A stretch of DNA of 64,000 bases, from positions 62,001 to 126,000 of the forward strand of contig NZ_BMOV01000004.1 in NCBI RefSeq assembly GCF_014647255.1, read 5' to 3'. The stretch is from Iodidimonas muriae (GTDB taxonomy: Bacteria > Pseudomonadota > Alphaproteobacteria > Sphingomonadales > Rhodothalassiaceae). The notes below the pieces were generated by a model, which was given only the letters and a program-made list of their open reading frames with translations, had not been told where the DNA came from and ran no database searches. How positions within the stretch are numbered: the stretch's first letter is position 1; every line of letters starts with the position of its first letter. Positions 38,718 to 45,004 of this stretch are shown here, in pieces. Both the position numbers and the translations under genes were made by a program.

Positions 38718-38885
38718 TCAGGCGTCCCGGCGACGGTTACGGTCGCGGCGGCGTTGGCGCGGACCCCAGCCAAATTCTGCACGGTGGCGGCTGGCATTGC
38801 CAAAGAAGGTCATCATGCCATCATTTTCGCAATGAAGAGCTTCGGTGCTGGCAAGGGCTGCGCCCATATGTGTCAGGATATTCAT
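38718..38885 (-). CDS. small protein (55 residues), apparent first gene of the psp operon
   Basis: I do not recognise this protein. It begins MNILTHMGAALASTEALH and ends in a strongly basic tail (RQRRRDRNRRRDA). No signal peptide or membrane helix is evident. A GGAG motif about eight bases before the ATG and codon choice (GCC, CGC, CTG) like the neighbours support translation. It lies 40 bases after the predicted sigma54 start and 87 bases before pspA, so it would be the first gene of the operon. The proposal rests on reading-frame, ribosome-binding-site and position evidence only. Confidence 0.6.
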   Translation of the reverse strand: MNILTHMGAALASTEALHCENDGMMTFFGNASRHRAEFGWGPRQRRRDRNRRRDA

Positions 38886-38935
38886 TGTTTTTATCTCCGT
38901 TCCCTGTCGTGTTTAATCTCGATATCCCCCATAAA

Positions 38936-38951
38936 AGCAAATGGCGTGCCA
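38936..38951 (-). promoter_or_regulatory. sigma54 promoter of the psp operon
   Basis: On the minus strand the sequence is TGGCACGCCATTTGCT, a full match to the sigma54 consensus TGGCACG-N4-TTGCW, with GG and GC ten bases apart. Initiation would be near 38925. This is the expected promoter type for PspF-controlled psp genes. Confidence 0.92.
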
Positions 38952-39016
38952 GTTTTTGATAAAATCGTAACATATTGATTTATATAGGTTAATTTTTTTG
39001 GTGGGGATTTTTGATA

Positions 39017-39052
39017 TTTTGCGATATTGTGAAAATTCACAAATAATGGCAA
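39017..39052. promoter_or_regulatory. candidate PspF upstream activating sequence
   Basis: A perfect inverted repeat TTGTGAA-AA-TTCACAA lies at 39027-39042, inside a very AT-rich stretch and 75-105 bases upstream of the psp sigma54 promoter, just before the pspF start codon. The position fits an enhancer that also autoregulates pspF. A direct repeat GATATTTTG / GATATTGTG overlaps its left side. Confidence 0.55.
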
Positions 39053-39073
39053 AAATTACGAATAATTAGTATT

Positions 39074-40114
39074 ATGTCTCCTGCGGATATCAATATTCTG
39101 GGTAGCGATCCGGTTTTTCTGGATCTGATGGATCAGGTGAGCCAATTGGCCCCGCTGGATCGGCCGGTTCTTGTGATCGGAGAACGCGGTACCGGCAAGG
39201 AGCTGATTGCCGCACGGCTTCATTTTCTGTCGCGGCGCTGGGGGCAGAATTTTGTCAAACTCAATTGCGCGGCCTTGCCGGAATCCTTGATTGACAGCGA
39301 ATTGTTCGGGGTAGAGCCGGGCGCCTTTACAGGGGCGGTGCGCCGTCGGGCCGGCCGGTTCGAGCAAGCGGACAAAGGCAGCCTGTTTCTGGACGAGATT
39401 GCCACTTTGTCTCAGGCAGCACAGGAAAAATTGCTGCGTATTATTGAATATGGCCAGTTTGAGCGGCTGGGGGGCAATGATAGTCTGACGGTGGATGTGC
39501 GGATCATCGGGGCCACCAATGTGGATCTGCCGAGCCTTGCCGATCAGGATCGCTTCCGTGCCGATTTGTTGGATCGTTTGGCCTTTGATGTGTTGACGGT
39601 GCCGCCTTTACGGGCGCGGCGCGACGATATTCCGCTTTTGGTGGATCATTTTGCCCGGGCAATGGCCCATGAACTGGGATGGGCGTCGTTTGCCGGATTT
39701 TCTCCCCAAGCCATGGAGCAGCTTTGCAATTGGCAGTGGCCGGGCAATGTGCGGGAACTGAAAAATGTGGTGGAGCGCGCCGTTTATCGCTGGGCCCGCC
39801 CCGATGATGCGGTAGAGGTGGTGGATTTCGACCCCTTTGCCTCGCCTTATCGCCCATTGGCGAAAGATAATGCAGGTAAAGAGAGCGCCCCTTCCGCAAA
39901 GGAAGAAGAAAAGCAGACGATCATTCGCCCCGCGGACGGGCCCCTTTCCCCGTCCTTGCCCTATGATTTTCGCGTGCATATGGAAAATCATGAGCGGGAC
40001 TTGCTGGAACGGGCCTATGAATCTTGTAAATTCAATCAGCGCGAAACCGCAAAAATGCTGGGGCTGAGCTATGATCAGTTCCGCCATGCTGCAAAAAAAC
40101 ATGGCTTGCTATAA
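39074..40114 (+). CDS. pspF: phage shock operon transcriptional activator PspF
   Basis: PspF is a bacterial enhancer-binding protein that activates sigma54 RNA polymerase at the psp promoter. The 346-residue protein lacks a receiver domain and starts directly with the AAA+ domain: Walker A GERGTGKE (36-43), the sigma54-contacting GAFTGA loop (83-88), Walker B GSLFLDEIATL and the R-finger region FRADLLDRL. The C-terminus is a Fis-type helix-turn-helix (NQRETAKMLGLSYDQFRHAAKKHG). An acidic and Pro-rich linker separates them. It is divergent from the psp genes. Confidence 0.96.
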   Translation: MSPADINILGSDPVFLDLMDQVSQLAPLDRPVLVIGERGTGKELIAARLHFLSRRWGQNFVKLNCAALPESLIDSELFGVEPGAFTGAVRRRAGRFEQADKGSLFLDEIATLSQAAQEKLLRIIEYGQFERLGGNDSLTVDVRIIGATNVDLPSLADQDRFRADLLDRLAFDVLTVPPLRARRDDIPLLVDHFARAMAHELGWASFAGFSPQAMEQLCNWQWPGNVRELKNVVERAVYRWARPDDAVEVVDFDPFASPYRPLAKDNAGKESAPSAKEEEKQTIIRPADGPLSPSLPYDFRVHMENHERDLLERAYESCKFNQRETAKMLGLSYDQFRHAAKKHGLL

Positions 40115-40174
40115 TGCTGTGCGGCACTGTTAGGGATAAAAGCCCGGCGGGCGGGTTATGAACAAGGGAACTCC

Positions 40175-40429
40175 ATGAAAACACAGCCTCCTTTTCCGCT
40201 TTTTCGTCTGGTTTTGATCGCCGGGGCCTTGGCGCTTAGCTTTGCGGCATGGCGGCTTTATGTGCGCTACGGGGCCAGCGATGTTACGCAGGCCGAAACC
40301 ATTGTCTACGGTATGATGCTGTTTATCTTTGGCATTGCGCTGGCGGCTTTTTTTGTGGTGGCACTGGCCAAGCTGTTCATGCGCTTTTTTAAAAAGCGCC
40401 GGGAGCCTTTCGATTTCGATCTGAAATAA
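40175..40429 (+). CDS. small membrane protein downstream of pspF
   Basis: The 84-residue protein is not recognised. It has two hydrophobic helices (about residues 9-27 and 42-66) separated by a short polar loop (YVRYGASDVTQAET), and a C-terminal basic tail (FFKKRREPFDFDLK). It starts 60 bases after pspF on the same strand with GGGAACTCC before the ATG, so it may share the pspF transcript. A role in the envelope stress response is possible by position only. Confidence 0.7.
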   Translation: MKTQPPFPLFRLVLIAGALALSFAAWRLYVRYGASDVTQAETIVYGMMLFIFGIALAAFFVVALAKLFMRFFKKRREPFDFDLK

Positions 40430-40498
40430 GCCGTCTTGCCATATCCGTGAAAACAGGCACCATGTGGCGGTGTTTTATAAGGGCAAAGGGGACGGATC

Positions 40499-42193
40499 AT
40501 GTGTCGATTTCTGACAGTGCAGGCGGTGAAAACGGCGGGTCTATCTGTGGCGTTGTCTGTGGCCGGGCTGCAAGCAGCGCAGGCAGACGGTTTGCTGATC
40601 TATGGCGGTCCCATTTATACCGCCAATGATGCTGCCCCGATGGCTGAAGCGGTTCTGGTGGACGATGGCATGATCCGCTATGTGGGCGCCTTGGCCGAGG
40701 CGCAAGCGCAAGCCGAAGGGCGCACCGATATCACGCGGATCGATCTTGACGGTGCGGCGCTTTTCCCCGGCTTTACCGATTCCCATGCGCATCTTTATGG
40801 CATTGGCATGCGCGAGATGACCCTGAATCTGGAAGGCGTTGCCTCGATCGCAGACTTGCAGGACCGCTTGGGCAAACATCTGAAAACGGTGCCGCCGGGC
40901 GCGCTGGTGATCGGGCGCGGCTGGATTGAAACCCACTGGCCCGAAGGGCGGTTTCCCACCCGATCCGATCTGGATGCGGTGTCTAGAGATCACCGGATTG
41001 TTCTGGTGCGTGCCGATGGCCATGCGGCGGTGGCTTCCTCCAATATTTTGGCCCAGTCAGGCATTACGGCGGACAGCACGCCCCCCTTTGGTGGCGATAT
41101 TCTAAAGGATGAAGCAGGCGTTCCTACGGGCATGCTGATCGATACCGCCATGAATCTGGTCTTGACAGGTGGTGATCAGGACCAGTCCGTCGATCGTGTG
41201 GAGGTCTATGAAAAGGCCGATAAGGTGTATCGCAGCTATGGCTGGACCGGTCTGCACAATATGTCGGTCCTGCCCGCAGATGTGCCCTTGCTAGAGCGGT
41301 TGTCCGATGAAGGGCAGATTGCGCTCAGGGTTTATAATTCCATCGATCAAGAGGGGGCCGAGGTCTTGATGGCTTCGGGGCCAAGCGTGTCGGAAAATGG
41401 CCGTATCCAGACGCGGGCGGTGAAGCTTTATATGGATGGGGCCTTGGGATCGCGCGGAGCGGCTTTGCTCGAGCCCTATGCGGATGCGCAGACCAGCGGA
41501 CTTTTGATGATGAAAAAGGCAGAAACTTCGGCCTTTTTGGAGAAGGCCTTAAGAACCGGCATCCAGATCAACACACATGCCATTGGCGATAAAGCCAATC
41601 ACATGTTGCTGGATTGGTACAAAGACGCTTTTGAGGCTGTGGATGCGGCAGACCGGGGCGTGGAAAATCCCCGCTGGCGTATCGAACACGCCCAGATTCT
41701 TGACCCCGGTGATATGGACCGCTTTGCCGAAATGGGGGTGATTGCCTCTATGCAGCCCAGCCATGCCATTGGTGATCTGCATTTTGCTCCCTTACGTTTG
41801 GGTCAGGAACGGCTTGTGGGGGCCTATGCATGGAAAACGCTGCTTGATAAGGGCACAATGATCGTTGCGGGCTCTGATGCGCCGGTTGAACGCGGTGATC
41901 CGATGATCGAATTTTATGCTGCCGTGGGGCGCATGGACCTGAATGGATTTTCGGCCCAAGGCTGGCACCCTGAACAGGCGGTGGACCGCATGACAGCGTT
42001 GAAGATGTTTACCCTTTGGCCTGCTGTTGCCTCATTCCAAGAGGATAAAATTGGCAGTATCACAGTGGGAAAACGCGCCGATTTCAGCGCCTTTTCAAAA
42101 GATATCATGCGCGTTCCCGTTGCGGACATTCCCCAAACCCATGCGGTTTTGACCATCATCGATGGTGAGGTTGTCTATCGCGCAGGGATGTAA
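40499..42193 (+). CDS. exported amidohydrolase family protein (YtcJ-like)
   Basis: The 564-residue protein belongs to the amidohydrolase 3 group of the metal-dependent hydrolases. An N-terminal signal peptide (cleavage after QAAQA near residue 29) suggests periplasmic location. Metal ligands are visible as DSHAHLYG, HAIGDKANH, RIEHAQI and the Asp in AGSDAPVERGDP. The substrate is unknown; relatives include N-substituted formamide deformylases. A GGGGACGGATC purine-rich stretch precedes the ATG. Confidence 0.88.
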   Translation: MCRFLTVQAVKTAGLSVALSVAGLQAAQADGLLIYGGPIYTANDAAPMAEAVLVDDGMIRYVGALAEAQAQAEGRTDITRIDLDGAALFPGFTDSHAHLYGIGMREMTLNLEGVASIADLQDRLGKHLKTVPPGALVIGRGWIETHWPEGRFPTRSDLDAVSRDHRIVLVRADGHAAVASSNILAQSGITADSTPPFGGDILKDEAGVPTGMLIDTAMNLVLTGGDQDQSVDRVEVYEKADKVYRSYGWTGLHNMSVLPADVPLLERLSDEGQIALRVYNSIDQEGAEVLMASGPSVSENGRIQTRAVKLYMDGALGSRGAALLEPYADAQTSGLLMMKKAETSAFLEKALRTGIQINTHAIGDKANHMLLDWYKDAFEAVDAADRGVENPRWRIEHAQILDPGDMDRFAEMGVIASMQPSHAIGDLHFAPLRLGQERLVGAYAWKTLLDKGTMIVAGSDAPVERGDPMIEFYAAVGRMDLNGFSAQGWHPEQAVDRMTALKMFTLWPAVASFQEDKIGSITVGKRADFSAFSKDIMRVPVADIPQTHAVLTIIDGEVVYRAGM

Positions 42194-42220
42194 TGTCATG
42201 TCACGTAGTCTCCGGCCCGC

Positions 42221-43003
42221 CTAGAACCGGTAAGCGAGCGCCAGAAACAGGCTGAGCTGGTTTTTGTCGCGGGTGACAGGGCTGTCGGCTGCATCATTGA
42301 CAAGCCGGTAATAGGTGGCCGCAGACACCACATTCCAGTGCTCGGCAATGGGATAGCTCAGGAAGGCTTGTCCACCCAGCCGGGCGGCCCCCGCATTGGC
42401 ATTGAATGTGGGAAGGTTCGCGGCGGGGCTTTGCTCTGGTGTTACGCTGAAAAAGCTGTCCATGAAATCGCCGGAGCCAAATTGCACCTGCGGTCCTACG
42501 CGCAACAAGCCGCGCTTGCCATCGATCCGCTGGGTGTAATTGAGGCCAAGATCAGCGCGCAGGCCTTCATGCCCCTTGCCGATCATATCCTTGTGGACGG
42601 TGAATTCCACCGACCAGCGATCAAAGAATATCTCGCCAAAGGCTTGGCCCGATGCGGTAACACCTACTTTTGGCAGGCCGGGAACATCCTTGCGTCCCCG
42701 TGTGTCGAAGCTGGGGCCGATGCTGGCGCCGAGCATATATTTCAAGCGCCCATTTTTGTCGCCATAGAGAAAAGTGCCAAGGCCACGGCCGGTATTGAGA
42801 AAAAACCGCTTCTTATAGGTGATATCGAAATAGGGAACGGGCGTAGCAACAAGGGATGCGGCACCGGGAAAATCGGGACGCACAGCAGCGCCAAGACCGA
42901 CTTGCGCGTTCCAATCTTCCGGATCGCCGGGGATGAACCATTGCGCCCGGGCCGGAGACGCGACACAAATCAGGATAAAAAAGGCGAGATAGCGGAAGGG
43001 CAT
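42221..43003 (-). CDS. MipA/OmpV family outer membrane protein
   Basis: The 260-residue protein has a signal peptide (cleavage after SPARA near residue 20) and a beta-barrel sequence with the family's DWNAQVGLGAAVRPDFPGA start, the VTPVPYFDITYKKRFFLNTGRGLGTF-like strand pattern and the terminal aromatic ALAYRF. MipA links murein synthase to hydrolase in E. coli, but most family members are uncharacterised. The ATG at 43003 follows GGAGACCTTT; the upstream extension is not conserved. Confidence 0.88.
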   Translation of the reverse strand: MPFRYLAFFILICVASPARAQWFIPGDPEDWNAQVGLGAAVRPDFPGAASLVATPVPYFDITYKKRFFLNTGRGLGTFLYGDKNGRLKYMLGASIGPSFDTRGRKDVPGLPKVGVTASGQAFGEIFFDRWSVEFTVHKDMIGKGHEGLRADLGLNYTQRIDGKRGLLRVGPQVQFGSGDFMDSFFSVTPEQSPAANLPTFNANAGAARLGGQAFLSYPIAEHWNVVSAATYYRLVNDAADSPVTRDKNQLSLFLALAYRF

Positions 43004-43110
43004 AAAGGTCTCCACGCTCAATATTCTATGTAAATATCTTTCATCCGTTCCCGTGATAAAGGCAGGGCGATCTGGCAGTATAATGGCAGGATTTATACGA
43101 TTAAGGCAGA

Positions 43111-43563
43111 TCAATCCGGACTGTCGGTCATGCCGATAACGCGAACGTCGATGGTTTTTTCTCCGGCGATTTCAAACTGCAATGTGAGTGGTATCCGGGT
43201 TCCCGCTTCCAGCCGTTTTTCCAATCCCATCAGCATGATATGATCGCCCGCGGGTTTCAGTTGCGCGGTGCTGCCAGAGGCAATCGCAACGCTGTCGATG
43301 GGACGCATGCGCATCATGCCGTCTTCTTCGCCACTGGTGTGCAGCCCCACATGCCGGGCCAGAGAGGATGCGGCAGAGATCAATTGGTCATCGCTGCCGG
43401 TATTGTTGTGGATGGTGAGATAAATGGCCCCATTGGGGGCCCCTTCCGGTGTTTCCCGTGCCCACGCATTTTCAACCAGAAGCTCACCGGATGGTGAGCC
43501 ACAGCTTGCACTTGCAAGGCTGACGGTAAGGACGAAAAGGGTCAAAGACAAACGGCGAAACAT
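43111..43563 (-). CDS. periplasmic copper chaperone, PCu(A)C family
   Basis: The 150-residue protein carries copper(I) to the cytochrome oxidase CuA or CuB site. The copper-binding His and Met residues appear as HVGLHTSGEEDGMMRMRP and GDHIMLMGL, in the H(M)X10MX21HXM pattern. An N-terminal signal with a Cys after SLASAS is present; lipoprotein attachment is uncertain. The ATG at 43563 follows AAGGACTCC; the longer frame to 43803 overlaps the iminopeptidase gene. No ScoI or cytochrome oxidase gene is nearby. Confidence 0.9.
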   Translation of the reverse strand: MFRRLSLTLFVLTVSLASASCGSPSGELLVENAWARETPEGAPNGAIYLTIHNNTGSDDQLISAASSLARHVGLHTSGEEDGMMRMRPIDSVAIASGSTAQLKPAGDHIMLMGLEKRLEAGTRIPLTLQFEIAGEKTIDVRVIGMTDSPD

Positions 43564-43708
43564 AATGGAGTCCTTCGGAACTTTAACAAGATTACAGCCA
43601 TCAAGAGAGTGTCGCACTTGCCTGCCTAGCGCAATACCGCTTTTGTTTTGATCGGCACTATCGGGCGTTTTCTTCAAAGAGGCGGCATGAAAAACGCCGG
43701 ACGCCCGA

Positions 43709-44671
43709 TCAGGCCAACCGGTCCGTTGCCGTGACCAATTCATGCACGATGGCGGGTTCAAAAGCGGAATGTCCTGCCACGGGGACAAGCCGCAAAGTGG
43801 CATCGGGCAGGGCGCGTTTTAGCTCCCATGCGGATATTGGCGGGCAAATGGCATCATAGCGCCCTTGCACCAGAATTGTGGGAATCTGGCGCAAGCGGTC
43901 TGCGTGGCGCAGAATTTGATCATCATGTTCCAGAAAGCCGCGGTGCTTGAAATAGTGACATTCTATGCGCGCAAAAGCCAAGGCGAACTGGGCGTTATCG
44001 CTTTGCCGGATCTGTTGTTCATCGGGAACCAGAGTCACGCAACTGCTTTCCCACCGGCTCCATGCCTTGGCAGCCTGAATTCGCTCCGCTTCATTGGGCC
44101 CTGTCAGACGGCGATAATAGGCTTCAATGATATCTCCTCGTTCTTCCAAGGGGATAGGGGCCAGAAAATCCTGCCATTCGCTGGGGAAAAGGGCGTTGGT
44201 GCCGCTTTTATAAAACCAGTCCAGTTCCCGTTGCCGCATCAGGAAAATGCCGCGCAAAACAAGTGCCGTGACCCGTTCGGGATAGCTTTGGGCATAAAGC
44301 AGCGCCAACGTGCTGCCCCATGATCCGCCAAACACATGCCAGCGATCTATTTTCAAATGGCGGCGCAGGCGTTCCATATCCGCCACCAGATGGTGGCTGG
44401 TATTGGCGTCAAGACTGGCAAAGGGCTTGGAACGACCACAGCCCCGCTGGTCAAATAAAATGATGCGGTAGCGCTTGGGATCGAAAAATCTGCGCTGTAC
44501 AGGCGATGTGCCGCCTCCCGGGCCACCATGCAAAAACACCACAGGCCGCCCGTCAGGGTTCCCCGACACTTCGTAATAGAGCTGATGCCCGTCTCCCACA
44601 TCCAGATAATCAGAGAATTCACTGGCAAGTGGCGGATAGAGTTTGCGCAGAGCATCGCCTTGTTTCGACAT
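43709..44671 (-). CDS. pip: proline iminopeptidase (alpha/beta hydrolase, S33)
   Basis: The 320-residue enzyme removes N-terminal proline from peptides. It has the oxyanion motif FLHGGPGGG, DQRGCGRSKP, the nucleophile elbow GGSWGST and the C-terminal His in VAGHSAFEP. Length and pattern match bacterial Pip. It is divergent from the attenuator-controlled aromatic gene; the 176 bases in between contain that gene's promoter. Confidence 0.94.
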   Translation of the reverse strand: MSKQGDALRKLYPPLASEFSDYLDVGDGHQLYYEVSGNPDGRPVVFLHGGPGGGTSPVQRRFFDPKRYRIILFDQRGCGRSKPFASLDANTSHHLVADMERLRRHLKIDRWHVFGGSWGSTLALLYAQSYPERVTALVLRGIFLMRQRELDWFYKSGTNALFPSEWQDFLAPIPLEERGDIIEAYYRRLTGPNEAERIQAAKAWSRWESSCVTLVPDEQQIRQSDNAQFALAFARIECHYFKHRGFLEHDDQILRHADRLRQIPTILVQGRYDAICPPISAWELKRALPDATLRLVPVAGHSAFEPAIVHELVTATDRLA

Positions 44672-44811
44672 ATCAAATCACGCCTTGTCTCTTGTCTAAT
44701 GCGTCTCTCTTTCTTTGTTGCAGGCTTGATCCAGGGGATGCAAGTCCATTTCTCGTGAGCCATAATGGTTTCAAGGGAAACAAATATTGCGCATTTTTGA
44801 TAATTTCTTTA

Positions 44812-44840
44812 TTGACATTGCGCATAGGGCGCACTTATGG
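44812..44840 (+). promoter_or_regulatory. promoter of the aromatic leader transcript
   Basis: TTGACA (44812-44817) and TTATGG (44835-44840) are separated by 17 bases, a near-consensus housekeeping promoter. Initiation about seven bases downstream falls at the leader ATG (44848). Confidence 0.85.
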
Positions 44841-44847
44841 TCGCCCC

Positions 44848-44916
44848 ATGATTATGCAACGCAGCTTTTTTTATTTTGGGTTCTATTTTACGTCCCCCAC
44901 CGGGGAGGTCGTATAG
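44848..44916 (+). CDS. Phe/Tyr-rich leader peptide of the aromatic biosynthesis attenuator
   Basis: The 22-codon frame contains the stretch SFFYFGFYF, that is five Phe and two Tyr codons within nine positions, followed by TSPTGEVV and a TAG stop. This resembles the E. coli PheL leader. No Shine-Dalgarno sequence precedes the ATG, and the promoter predicts initiation at or beside the ATG, so translation probably starts on a leaderless mRNA. An ATG at 44854 is in frame as well. Ribosome stalling at the Phe/Tyr codons is expected to prevent formation of the terminator at 44960-44988. Confidence 0.85.
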   Translation: MIMQRSFFYFGFYFTSPTGEVV

Positions 44917-44968
44917 CGCTCGGCTGCTGAATTGCACACAGCATTAATCCAAGCGACAGGCCTTCCGG
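44900..44968 (+). promoter_or_regulatory. candidate antiterminator pairing of the attenuator
   Basis: Bases 44900-44910 (CCGGGGAGGTC) can pair with 44959-44968 (GGCCTTCCGG) over ten positions, including three G-T pairs, with A44906 bulged. This uses up the left arm of the terminator. The left half lies in the end of the leader peptide frame, so a ribosome stalled at the aromatic codons would leave it free, whereas one that reaches the stop would mask it. Confidence 0.6.
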
Positions 44969-44988
44969 AACCCCGGGAGGCTTTTTTT
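44960..44988 (+). terminator. attenuator terminator upstream of the CM-PDT-DAHP synthase gene
   Basis: GCCTTCCGG (44960-44968) pairs with CCGGGAGGC (44973-44981) in nine positions with one G-T pair and an AACC loop, followed by seven Ts (44982-44988). It ends 16 bases before the structural gene's ATG. Confidence 0.92.
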
Positions 44989-45004
44989 ATGCAAGGTGAG
45001 GACC

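Noticed and set aside
43564-43708. Possible terminator after the iminopeptidase gene (CCGGCGTTTTT on the minus strand).
   Set aside because: No stable stem of more than four pairs directly precedes the Ts.
44506-44847. Upstream extension of the leader peptide frame, open from 44506.
   Set aside because: The part before 44848 overlaps the iminopeptidase gene and the promoter; transcription from the predicted promoter cannot include it.
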